Of a DNA stretch of 64,000 nucleotides, positions 25,543-34,023 are shown piece after piece. The notes under the pieces were generated by a model, which searched no databases, was not told the origin of the DNA, and saw nothing but the letters and a program-made list of their open reading frames with translations. The translations under genes and the position numbers were made by a program. The stretch's first letter is position 1; each line of letters opens with the position of its first letter. This DNA comes from Mesorhizobium sp. M2E.F.Ca.ET.219.01.1.1 (GTDB taxonomy: Bacteria; Pseudomonadota; Alphaproteobacteria; Rhizobiales; Rhizobiaceae). The stretch spans positions 248,001 to 312,000 of the forward strand of contig NZ_SADT02000008.1 in NCBI RefSeq assembly GCF_004016445.2, in the 5' to 3' direction.

Positions 25543-27177
25543 GTGACGGATAAGAAGGCGTTTGACTATATCGTCATAGGTTCCGGCTCGGCAGGCTCCG
25601 TGATCGCGTCCCGGCTGGCCGAGGACCCGTCGACCACGGTTCTGCTCCTGGAAGCGGGGCCGTCCGATCAGCACATCTATGTCCGGATGCCGGCGGCCCT
25701 TGGTTTTCCGCTGATGAACGACCGCTTCAACTGGTTCTACAATTCGGAGCCGGAACCGCACTTGCAGGGGCGGGTCATACATGAGGCGAGAGGGCGCGTG
25801 CTGGGCGGCTCGTCCTCAATCAATGGCATGAATTGGGTCCGCGGCAATCCTTGGGACTATGACAACTGGGCAAGCATCGGAGCTGACGGATGGTCCTATG
25901 CACAATGTCTGCCCTATTTCAAGAAAGCCGAGACATTCGACAAGGGAGCGAACGCTTATCGCGGCGGCTCCGGGCCGATGCGGATCGAGACCTGCAAGGC
26001 GGAAAATCCTCTCTACCACGCCTTCCTGCGGGCGGGGGTGGAGAGCGGTCTAAAGCATGTTGCTGACCACAATGCGTATCAGCAGGAAGGTGTTCACATC
26101 ACCCAGCGCAACGTCCATGACGGCATTCGCTGGAGCACCTCGCAGGCCTATATTCATGCCCGGCCCCGCAAGCCCAACCTCACCGTACTCACCGGCGCGA
26201 GGGTCACGGGCATCGAAACGAGCAATAAGCGCGTCGTTCGGGTTGCTGTGACCACAAAAGCCGGCGCCCAGCAATTTGAGCCGGAACGCGAAACAATCCT
26301 GTGCGGGGGAGCGCTGAATTCCCCGCAACTGCTGCTGCTGTCCGGCATTGGTCCTGCCGATGACCTCAGGAAGGCTGGGATTGCGCTCAAACATCATCTG
26401 CCCGGCGTCGGACGCGGGCTGAAGGACCATGTCGCGGCCCCTGTCATGTACCGTGCGACCAAGAACGTGTCGGCCGCAAAGGAACTCTCCACCTTCGGCA
26501 AGGCGAAGCTCGGACTCCAGTGGCTCCTCTTCAAGAAGGGACTTGGCGCGACCAATTTCTTCGAGGTGGGTACCTTCATGCGCACGAGGGAAGAGGAGAC
26601 GATACCCAACGTCCAGTTCGAGTTCGTGCCAATGCTGGGTGAATTCCAGCACGGCAATGTCAAGCTCGAGAATGGCTTCCAGTATTTCCTAAGTCTGATG
26701 AGGCCCAAAAGCGAGGGACGCGTCTGGGTCGAGTCGGCCGATCCAAGGGCGGCGCCGAAATTTGTGTTCAACTATCTCGAGCACCCTGACGACATGCTGC
26801 AGGCGGTTCAGGCTGTGAAGGCGATCCGCAACGTGGTCCGTCAGAAGGCATGGGACGAGTTTCGCGGCGTGGAAGAAACGCCTGGCCCTTCGATCGCCAC
26901 CGACGACGATATTGCCAATTGGCTGCGCGGTATTGCCGGCACCAACTACCATCCATGCTGCACCTGCAGAATGGGCGAGGGGGACGACGCGGTCGTCGAC
27001 AAGGAAGCAAAGGTACATGGCATTGAGGGCCTGAGGGTGGTCGATGCCTCGATCATGCCCGAGATCGTCAGCGGCAACCTCAACGCCCCGGTCATCATGA
27101 TGGCTGAAAAAGTCGCGGACGCCATTCGCGGGATAGCGCCGTTGCCCGCCGACCCGCAGCCTTACCACACCGCCTGA
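25543..27177 (+). CDS. GMC-family FAD-dependent alcohol oxidoreductase
   Basis: A 544-residue flavoprotein of the glucose-methanol-choline family. The FAD-binding dinucleotide fold is at the N-terminus (IVIGSGSAGSVIASRL), the GMC signature is in GRVLGGSSSINGMNW, and the catalytic histidine is in NYHPCCTCRMG (about residue 470). It starts with GTG at 25543 after AAGGAG. It oxidises a primary or secondary alcohol and passes electrons to a quinone or oxygen. It is similar in plan to the GMC protein at 50095, which belongs to another cluster. Confidence 0.92.
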   Translation: MTDKKAFDYIVIGSGSAGSVIASRLAEDPSTTVLLLEAGPSDQHIYVRMPAALGFPLMNDRFNWFYNSEPEPHLQGRVIHEARGRVLGGSSSINGMNWVRGNPWDYDNWASIGADGWSYAQCLPYFKKAETFDKGANAYRGGSGPMRIETCKAENPLYHAFLRAGVESGLKHVADHNAYQQEGVHITQRNVHDGIRWSTSQAYIHARPRKPNLTVLTGARVTGIETSNKRVVRVAVTTKAGAQQFEPERETILCGGALNSPQLLLLSGIGPADDLRKAGIALKHHLPGVGRGLKDHVAAPVMYRATKNVSAAKELSTFGKAKLGLQWLLFKKGLGATNFFEVGTFMRTREEETIPNVQFEFVPMLGEFQHGNVKLENGFQYFLSLMRPKSEGRVWVESADPRAAPKFVFNYLEHPDDMLQAVQAVKAIRNVVRQKAWDEFRGVEETPGPSIATDDDIANWLRGIAGTNYHPCCTCRMGEGDDAVVDKEAKVHGIEGLRVVDASIMPEIVSGNLNAPVIMMAEKVADAIRGIAPLPADPQPYHTA

Positions 27178-27219
27178 GGAGCACGAGCATCAAATGCAGC
27201 AAGCCCTTGATCTATAGCA

Positions 27220-27253
27220 TGAAAACGATTACAACTATGGAAACCCATAGTTG
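27220..27253. promoter_or_regulatory. LacI-type operator overlapping a 9-base inverted repeat
   Basis: TGAAAACGATTACA (27220-27233) matches the LacI-type consensus at 12 of 14 positions. Overlapping its end is a perfect dyad, CAACTATGG-AAAC-CCATAGTTG (27232-27253). The hairpin has no following T-run, so it is more likely a second protein site than a terminator. It precedes the DapA-like operon by about 140 bases. Confidence 0.55.
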
Positions 27254-27394
27254 GCAATGTGGTTCCGGATCGCTGGTTGCTAACAGGAAGTATACAGCGA
27301 AATCTATAGCTTATGGCGTCAAGTCATTCCCAGGCGGAATGAGGTAGCGCCGCAAGTTCAACGGTCAAATCAGTCGCGCTAAAGGAGCAAAGAC

Positions 27395-28264
27395 GTGAGT
27401 GAACTAAAAGGCATCTGCGTGCCGATCTGCACGCCATTCAAGGACAATGGCGCTGCGCTCGACGAGGGCGCATTGGCGGCAAATATAGACTCGCTGATCG
27501 ACGCGGGGATTCACATCATCGCCGTGAATGGCGGGACCGGAGAGTTTCCTTTCCTCACCGAGACCGAGAAGCGGCGCATCGCCGAAATCGCGGGCAAGCG
27601 GATCAATGGCCGGGCCAAGCTTATTGTCCAGACGTCTGCCCTGCGCACCGAAGACGCGATCGACAATTCGAAGCACGCGCGGGACGCTGGCGCGGACGCG
27701 TTACTCATCCTGCCGCCCTTCTTCGAGGGGCCAGGCGAACCGGGAGTGCGCTACCACTACGAGCAGATTTCCAAGGCCGTCGCGACCCCCATCATGGTCT
27801 ACAACATTCCCCAGTACACCGGCTTCGACATCACGCCTGATGTCTTCAAGCGCTTCAGCGAGATCGACAACGTCAAATACATCAAGGACAGCACGTCGAA
27901 CATGATGCGCATCGATCAACTCTCGGCCCAGGGCGCCAAGGTGTTCAATGGTTGCGACTATCTGAATTTCTACAGCCTTGTCAGCGGCGCGCCCGGCGTC
28001 TTCACCGGATCCGGCAACGCCGTCCCGAAGCAGCTGGTCAAGCTCTACGATCTCGTTCAAGCCAGGAACCTCGCCGAGGCGGCGGCTCTTTGGCTGAAGC
28101 TGCGCCCGCTGTCGCTGCTGCTTTGGACGTCTCCTTTCAACCCCGTCGCCAAGGCAGCGAGCACCAAGACGGGACGCCCCGTCGGCGAGTGCCGGCTTCC
28201 TGTCCTGCCGCTCACCGAGGCGGAGGTGAAGCTGGTCGACGAAGCCCTCGGCGCCGCCGCCTGA
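27395..28264 (+). CDS. DapA-family (dihydrodipicolinate synthase-like) lyase/deaminase
   Basis: A 289-residue class I aldolase-fold enzyme. The Schiff-base lysine is K164 (VKYIKDS) and the partner tyrosine Y136 (VYNIPQYTG), with the GGTGE substrate-binding motif at residues 46-50. The family includes dihydrodipicolinate synthase, N-acetylneuraminate lyase, KDG aldolase and the deaminase of hydroxyproline catabolism. It starts with GTG at 27395 after AAAGGAG. The next gene is a proline-racemase-type enzyme and an aldehyde dehydrogenase follows, so a hydroxyproline-like route is plausible, although no D-hydroxyproline dehydrogenase gene is present here. Confidence 0.88.
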   Translation: MSELKGICVPICTPFKDNGAALDEGALAANIDSLIDAGIHIIAVNGGTGEFPFLTETEKRRIAEIAGKRINGRAKLIVQTSALRTEDAIDNSKHARDAGADALLILPPFFEGPGEPGVRYHYEQISKAVATPIMVYNIPQYTGFDITPDVFKRFSEIDNVKYIKDSTSNMMRIDQLSAQGAKVFNGCDYLNFYSLVSGAPGVFTGSGNAVPKQLVKLYDLVQARNLAEAAALWLKLRPLSLLLWTSPFNPVAKAASTKTGRPVGECRLPVLPLTEAEVKLVDEALGAAA

Positions 28265-28279
28265 GGCGAGCGCCCTTGT

Positions 28280-28302
28280 CCCGGGGACACCGTCTCCCCG
28301 GG
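28280..28302. repeat. Intergenic hairpin CCCGGGGA/TCCCCGGG
   Basis: An eight-base perfect stem with a seven-base loop between the DapA-like and racemase-like genes, without a T-run. It probably modulates mRNA stability inside the operon rather than ending it. Confidence 0.45.
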
Positions 28303-28409
28303 GCAGGCCTGGATGCCGTCGGCCGGCTGCGGCATGCTTGGGATTTACCGGCCGTCATTCGGCTGCACTCTCGGATCGCCTCGCACCGACTGAACAAGGA
28401 GGATGACAC

Positions 28410-29441
28410 ATGCGGTTATCGCGGATGATCAACGTTGTCGGCGCCCATGCTGAAGGCGAGCCCAACGACGTCATCACCGGTGGCGTCATTGACGTTCCTG
28501 GCAAGACGATGTTCGAAAAGGCGCGCTGGCTGGAGACAAAGGGCGACGATCTTCGCGCGTTCCTTCTCCACGAGCCGCGCGGCAAAGTCACGCTGTGCAC
28601 CAACCTCGTCCTGCCCTCGTCTAACCCTGACGCCCAGATGGGGTACGTGATCATCGAGCCGGCGTCCTATCCGCCGATGTCGGGGACAAATACCATCTGC
28701 ACGGTGACCGTGCTGCTTGAGACGGGCGTCATCGCCATGCAGGAGCCCGTCACCAAATTGGCGCTCGAGGCGCCGGCGGGGCTGATCGAGGTCGAAGCGC
28801 AATGCCGCAACGGAAAATGCGAAAGCGTGAAGTTCCGTAACCAGCCGTCCTTCGTCATGCATCGCGACCGGATGATCGAGGTCGCTGGCATTGGCTCTCT
28901 TCGCGTCGACGTCTCCTATGGCGGGATGATCTACGTGATCGTCGATGCCCGCGACTGCGGCTTCGCGATTGAGCCGTCGGAAGCGCGCGACCTGTCCGAC
29001 GTCGGGGAAAAGATCAAGCGCGCGGCGGCCGAGCAGCTGCCTTCCATCCATCCTGAAAACCCGGCAATTCACACCATAAACCAGACACTTTTCGCCGGCC
29101 CGCTCACGGTCAGCGACGGGGTAAAGACATCGCGCAACGGCGTGATCGTCTCGCCTGGCCGCCTCGACCGCTCGCCCTGTGGCACCGGGACTTGCGCGCG
29201 GCTGGCGCTCCTCCATGCCCGCGGCGAGATCGCGCCCGGCGAAAAATTCATCCACGAATCGATCATCGGGACAAAGTTCGAGGGCGAGATATTTCAGACT
29301 TCTAAGGTGGGCGACCTCGATGCCGTCTCCGTCGCGATCAGCGGGCGGGCCTGGATCACCGGCTTCCACCAGTTTGTGCTCGATCCGAGCGATCCATTCC
29401 CCACCGGGTACACGCTTTCCGACACCTGGCCCAGCGCCTGA
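28410..29441 (+). CDS. Proline racemase-superfamily enzyme with Ser/Cys active site
   Basis: A 343-residue member of the proline racemase / 4-hydroxyproline epimerase / trans-3-hydroxyproline dehydratase superfamily. The first catalytic position is serine (S91 in PMSGTNTIC) and the second is cysteine (C257 in SPCGTGTCA). Proline racemase has Cys/Cys and the dehydratases Cys/Thr; Ser/Cys members with hydroxyproline epimerase activity are known. It most likely epimerises a hydroxyproline or related imino acid. The start follows AAGGAGG, a very strong ribosome site. It sits between DapA-like and aldehyde dehydrogenase genes. Confidence 0.88.
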   Translation: MRLSRMINVVGAHAEGEPNDVITGGVIDVPGKTMFEKARWLETKGDDLRAFLLHEPRGKVTLCTNLVLPSSNPDAQMGYVIIEPASYPPMSGTNTICTVTVLLETGVIAMQEPVTKLALEAPAGLIEVEAQCRNGKCESVKFRNQPSFVMHRDRMIEVAGIGSLRVDVSYGGMIYVIVDARDCGFAIEPSEARDLSDVGEKIKRAAAEQLPSIHPENPAIHTINQTLFAGPLTVSDGVKTSRNGVIVSPGRLDRSPCGTGTCARLALLHARGEIAPGEKFIHESIIGTKFEGEIFQTSKVGDLDAVSVAISGRAWITGFHQFVLDPSDPFPTGYTLSDTWPSA

Positions 29442-29476
29442 TCAACACCCTTCAATGCGATCTGCAGGAGTTTAAC

Positions 29477-30970
29477 ATGAATGTCCACACAGACTTCCAC
29501 GCTGAAGCCAAGACACTGAAATTCGAGACCAGGGCCTTCATTGATGGCGCCTATGTCGCGGCCAAATCGGGCGAGACCTTCGAGACGGTGAATCCGGCAA
29601 CAGGCAAGTTGCTGGCCAACGTGGCTGCCGGCGGGGCGGAGGACGTCGATCTCGCGGTCAAGGCGGCGCGCCGCAGCTTCGAAGCCGGCACCTGGTCGGG
29701 CCTGCCGCCGCGAGAACGCAAGAAAGTCCTGCTGCGCTTTGCGGATCTGATCGAGAAACACAGCGCCGAGCTGGCGCTCATCGAAACGCTCGACTGCGGG
29801 AAGCCTATCAACGATTCCATCAATGTCGACTTGCCCGACTCCATCGAGACATTGCGCTGGCATGCGGAGGCGACCGACAAGATCTACGACCAGGTGTCTC
29901 CGGCGCCACGCGACGTCGTGTCGATGATCGTGCGCGAGCCGATCGGCGTCGTCGGCGGCGTGATCCCCTGGAACTTCCCGCTATTCGTCGCCATGTGGAA
30001 GCTGGCGCCCGCCCTGGCCGGGGGCAACTCCCTGGTCCTGAAGCCGGCCGAGCAGACATCCCTGTCATTGATCAGGCTGGCGGCGCTGGCATCCGAGGCA
30101 GGCATACCTGATGGCGTGTTCAACGTCGTTCCTGGCCTGGGACCGACTGCCGGTCAGGCCATAGGCCTCCACAGAGACATCGATTGCGTCAGCTTCACGG
30201 GATCGGGAGAGGTGGGTCGGCTATTCCTCAAATATTCGGCAGACTCAAACATGAAGCGCATCATCCTCGAATGCGGCGGCAAGAGCCCTGCCATCGTGAT
30301 GGGCGATGTCAGGAATTTCGCTCCGATAGTCGAGAACGTCGCGACCGGGATTCTTTTCTGCCAGGGCGAGAACTGCTCGGCCGGCTCGCGCCTCATCGTC
30401 CATGAGAGCATCAAGGACCGCCTGCTCGAGGAATTGAAGCCAGTCTTCCAATCCTGGACTGTTGGCGACCCGCTCGAGCGCACAACGCGCATTGGAGCCA
30501 TGATCGAGCAGGAGCATCTTGCCAAGGTGCTCTCCTACATCGAAACCGGACGCAAGGAAGGCGCCAGGATCGCCCTGGGCGGAAGCCAGATACTGGCGGG
30601 TACGGGCGGCAGCTTCGTCGAGCCGACCATTTTCGATGGTGTTTCCAACAATATGAAGATCGCCCGTGAGGAAATCTTCGGCCCGGTGCTGTCGGTGATC
30701 ACTTTCAAGGATGAGGCTGAGGCGGTGCGCCTGGCAAACGACACCAACTACGGCCTCGCCGCGTCCCTCTATACCGACGATCTCAACACCGCCCACCGCG
30801 TCGCCAAGCAAATCCGCGCAGGAACTGTTTCGGTGAACTGCTATTCGGAAGGCGACTTTGCCGTGCCGTTTGGCGGCTACAAGGAGTCCGGCTTCGGCGG
30901 CAAGGACAAGGGCCTGGCCGCGCACGATCAGTACACGGAGACGAAAGCCGTGTGGATCCAACTGCGCTGA
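29477..30970 (+). CDS. NAD(P)-dependent aldehyde dehydrogenase
   Basis: A 497-residue aldehyde dehydrogenase resembling PuuC/betaine-aldehyde types. Catalytic C300 (FCQGENCSAG), general base E265 (ILECGGKSP), cofactor motifs IPWNFP and FTGSGEVG. It follows the racemase-like gene by 35 bases and is preceded by GGAG. If the operon degrades a hydroxyproline-like compound, this enzyme could oxidise alpha-ketoglutarate semialdehyde. That enzyme role is inference from gene order; the family assignment is certain. Confidence 0.92.
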   Translation: MNVHTDFHAEAKTLKFETRAFIDGAYVAAKSGETFETVNPATGKLLANVAAGGAEDVDLAVKAARRSFEAGTWSGLPPRERKKVLLRFADLIEKHSAELALIETLDCGKPINDSINVDLPDSIETLRWHAEATDKIYDQVSPAPRDVVSMIVREPIGVVGGVIPWNFPLFVAMWKLAPALAGGNSLVLKPAEQTSLSLIRLAALASEAGIPDGVFNVVPGLGPTAGQAIGLHRDIDCVSFTGSGEVGRLFLKYSADSNMKRIILECGGKSPAIVMGDVRNFAPIVENVATGILFCQGENCSAGSRLIVHESIKDRLLEELKPVFQSWTVGDPLERTTRIGAMIEQEHLAKVLSYIETGRKEGARIALGGSQILAGTGGSFVEPTIFDGVSNNMKIAREEIFGPVLSVITFKDEAEAVRLANDTNYGLAASLYTDDLNTAHRVAKQIRAGTVSVNCYSEGDFAVPFGGYKESGFGGKDKGLAAHDQYTETKAVWIQLR

Positions 30971-30979
30971 CGACATCGC

Positions 30980-31003
30980 CTGGCCAGCGTCTGTGCTGGC
31001 CAG
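30980..31003. repeat. Intergenic hairpin CTGGCCAGC/GCTGGCCAG
   Basis: Nine-base perfect arms with a six-base loop, 71 bases before the fusion gene. There is no T-run. It could be a processing or stability element separating the upstream operon segment from the fusion gene. Confidence 0.5.
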
Positions 31004-31074
31004 CACATTCCCGATCGGGAACTGAACGCGCCTGCGGCTTCGCAGGTAGATCCCCATTGCTTTGAGGTAGGCTG

Positions 31075-34023
31075 ATGACGTCCAAAGAAACGCTAAGGGC
31101 AGAGCGGCTTGCCGCGCTGCGGCTGACGGCCGCCGGGCGCCCAAGACGAACCGCCAACCCATTTTTTGGCGTCGGCCCCATCACCGACCTCACCGCCGAC
31201 GAGGTTGATGCGCGGCTCCTGCGTTTCGAGTTCGATGCCTGGCTGGAACGCAACTACAGGAAGCTCGACGACAGAGGCAACGATATCGGCCCCTTCACCA
31301 CCGCGGAGATCGGCCGCAGCATGCATCGCGGCTATCCGGCCGACAAGATCCTGCTCGACATGATGCGCGAGATAAATCGCTACTTCGGGTTCCCCAAGTC
31401 GAACCAGATGGCGGTCGGACTTGGAGGAGGACATAGCGGCTTCACCGCTTGCGTCATGCACCTGATGAACGCGAGCAACGACAAGCAAGGGGTCTACGTC
31501 GATACGCCAGCGCCGGAATCGGAAGCGGCAGGCTCCGGCGGCTTCTTCCGCCAGTCTTGGGGTGCCCAGCTTGTCGAACTGCATCGCTATTCAAAGCGAG
31601 GCGACGAACGGCGCGTACACTTCTCGCCAACAGAAGGGACCATTCCATCCGCCGGCTATCTGCGCGGCTTGGGGATCGAACTCTTCATCGGCGTCGGCCA
31701 TGAAACGACTGGCGCCACCACCTATACGGCGCAGGATATCTCCAACCTCCTGGAATGGCTCCGCAGCGATCCTGACAACCATCACGCCGTTCTGGACGCC
31801 ACATCGCTGCTTGGAGCAATGCCTTGGGGTGACGACGTCGTGCGGGAACTGCTGGCAAGGACCTGCATGTTCATGCCGTTCCAGAAGGCGATCGGCGGCG
31901 TCTCCGGTTACTTCGTCGCGACGTTCACGCCGCAAGCGCTGCGGCTTATCGAGCGCAACCAGCGGGATCCTTCATGGGCAATTCCCCGCCAGCTCAAAAT
32001 CGCTGTGCCAGCGGACCCCAAACGGCCTTTGAGCGGCGATCGCTCGGTCGCGATCGGACCGCTTTACGATCCGCAGGGCGACAAGATGCTGGGCGGCGTT
32101 ATCAATACCTACTCCGCGCTCGCATTCGCAGAGACGACTTTCGGCCTACTGCGCTCCGAGAGGCGGCTCGGCTCGGTGGAGAATCTCAATCGACGCTCAA
32201 CAGCCAATCGGGACGCCATCAACGAGTGGGTGTCGCGCAGTCCGGTGCTTCGGCTCAGCGTCACCGAGCCTGAACGCCGCGGCGCCGCGGTGACGCTGTT
32301 GAAGGTGGTGGACCCAGCCTTGGAGAGTTCGGGTCTGCACGCACGCATCATTGCGCGCTCCAAGCAACTGCTTGGCTACGAAGGGATCACCCATCCTGAC
32401 GGAAATCACGAGCCCGGGCTGGACGTCGCCCGTTACGTCAACGCGTTCCCGGGCACGCCGGGCGACTATCGCGCCTGGATCGGCGGGGTTCGCGCCCCAG
32501 ACGATGTCGTCGCGCTGCTGGACAATCTGCAATATGCCTATCTCAGGGCCAAGGTCGCGGTGATCGAGGAGGAACTCGCCAAGCTCGGAGAACGCTTTCC
32601 TTCGTCACCGAGCACAATCGAGAGCGGCCGCAACGGCGATGCCAGCCGAACCTATACCGTGCTTGTCGCTGATCCGATCGGATTGCGATTTGGGCCAGAG
32701 GGCACGCTTGACCATAGCGAGGTGCGCGCGCACATGGAGGCAAGGGGAGGCGTCTTCCACCTTGGGGCTGTCTGCCGTGAAGCGCTTGAGCCGGGCCGCG
32801 TCCATTTCTCCTATCAGCCGGACCTAAGCACCGCCGACGAGATCCTGCAGCAGACCGACAAAGGTCAGTACGATGCCGTCATTGCGGCAGCTACGGCAAT
32901 CCCGGAAGAAGCGGTCTTTTCAGAGGGCGGCGTGCGCATCGGCGCGGGCACCGGCAACATGCAGTCCAGGTCCTGGGGAGGACCCAACGGCGGCGGCCCT
33001 GCGCCTTTGATGAACACGCCAAGCTTCAACAGCCGGGCCACGGCGCAGATGGCGCTCAAGGCGATGCTGAAGGTGGTTCCCGATCTTCCCGTCGATGAAT
33101 TGCATCAAAGGGTAGTCGACGGGCATTTCGACACCGCGAGGAACCTCCGCGAATTCCCTACCGAAAAGATCGAAGGCAAGAAGGTCGCCATCATTGGATA
33201 TGGCAATATCGGCAGGGAGTTGGCCAAGCTTTGCAAGGCGTTGCGCATGCGTGTGTGTGTGCATGCCCGCGCAATTCACCGCGAGTGGATAGAGGCCGAG
33301 GGCCTCAAATATGCACCGACGCTTCAGGACGCCGCGCGTGGCGCCGACTTCATAAGCCCCCACACCGGCCTCGGCGCATTCGACCAAGCTCGAGGACGCT
33401 TCGCAAATGTGGGACTGATCGACGGCGAGATACTCTCACTTCTCAACGATGGTGCCGTGGTCATAAATTACGACCGCGGAGAGATCATCGATGCTTCGGC
33501 GCTGGCAGCCGCCCTTGATTGCGGAAAGGTCCGCCATGTCGCGGTCGACGCCGACATCTTCTTCGACGGCCAGACATCCTCCTTCGTCGGCCCGCTGGTG
33601 GCGTATCGTCACCTGGCTCTCAAGTTTCCAGGCAAGCTGGAGCTTCTGCCGCACGCGGCCGCCGACACCGATCACCCCTCTCGAGTGGCCGGCGCCAAAC
33701 AGGCCGTGGATCAGATTCTCGACGCTATTCTCAACCGTCGGATTGTCAACCGCAAGGGCGAACTGCCCTCAGGCTACATCGACGGTGGATCCCGCACGGT
33801 TCCCGGCATCGGAAAGCCTTCGCGCGATCAGCTTGCCGCCGTCATTGCCGACCGGCCAACGCTGGAGGAAGGCAGGGCACTGAGCGAGAGACTTGCCGCG
33901 ATATTCGGTGCCTTGTCATGTGCCGGAACAGAGGCGCAGCAATCCCTTCTCACGCAATACGGCAGTCAGCTGGTGGAAACCGGCGCGCGCCTCAATAGCC
34001 TTCTTGAGGAGAGGGGGCTCTGA
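31075..34023 (+). CDS. SerC-like aminotransferase / SerA-like dehydrogenase fusion
   Basis: A 982-residue two-enzyme fusion. Residues about 25-505 resemble phosphoserine aminotransferase (fold-type I PLP enzyme): start motif NPFFGVGP, glycine-rich GLGGGHSG at 115-122, Asp241 (LDATS) for the pyridine nitrogen and probable PLP lysine K271 (MPFQKAIGG). Residues about 525-980 resemble D-3-phosphoglycerate dehydrogenase: the NTPSFNSRATAQMAL helix at 647-661, NAD loop IGYGNIG at 707-713, Arg801 (YDRGE) and His860 (LLPHAA). The usual acidic partner in the D-F-E-P segment is missing (VDADIFFDGQ). Together the halves could interconvert hydroxyacid, ketoacid and amino acid. The start follows GAGGTAGG, and the next gene overlaps (TGATG). 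The domains are visible; the actual substrate is unknown. Confidence 0.85.
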   Translation: MTSKETLRAERLAALRLTAAGRPRRTANPFFGVGPITDLTADEVDARLLRFEFDAWLERNYRKLDDRGNDIGPFTTAEIGRSMHRGYPADKILLDMMREINRYFGFPKSNQMAVGLGGGHSGFTACVMHLMNASNDKQGVYVDTPAPESEAAGSGGFFRQSWGAQLVELHRYSKRGDERRVHFSPTEGTIPSAGYLRGLGIELFIGVGHETTGATTYTAQDISNLLEWLRSDPDNHHAVLDATSLLGAMPWGDDVVRELLARTCMFMPFQKAIGGVSGYFVATFTPQALRLIERNQRDPSWAIPRQLKIAVPADPKRPLSGDRSVAIGPLYDPQGDKMLGGVINTYSALAFAETTFGLLRSERRLGSVENLNRRSTANRDAINEWVSRSPVLRLSVTEPERRGAAVTLLKVVDPALESSGLHARIIARSKQLLGYEGITHPDGNHEPGLDVARYVNAFPGTPGDYRAWIGGVRAPDDVVALLDNLQYAYLRAKVAVIEEELAKLGERFPSSPSTIESGRNGDASRTYTVLVADPIGLRFGPEGTLDHSEVRAHMEARGGVFHLGAVCREALEPGRVHFSYQPDLSTADEILQQTDKGQYDAVIAAATAIPEEAVFSEGGVRIGAGTGNMQSRSWGGPNGGGPAPLMNTPSFNSRATAQMALKAMLKVVPDLPVDELHQRVVDGHFDTARNLREFPTEKIEGKKVAIIGYGNIGRELAKLCKALRMRVCVHARAIHREWIEAEGLKYAPTLQDAARGADFISPHTGLGAFDQARGRFANVGLIDGEILSLLNDGAVVINYDRGEIIDASALAAALDCGKVRHVAVDADIFFDGQTSSFVGPLVAYRHLALKFPGKLELLPHAAADTDHPSRVAGAKQAVDQILDAILNRRIVNRKGELPSGYIDGGSRTVPGIGKPSRDQLAAVIADRPTLEEGRALSERLAAIFGALSCAGTEAQQSLLTQYGSQLVETGARLNSLLEERGL

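Noticed and set aside
33236..33266. Run of GT-rich bases inside the fusion gene as a repeat or slippage tract
   Set aside because: The tract is short, in frame and codes for a normal stretch of the NAD domain; there is no sign of frameshifting.
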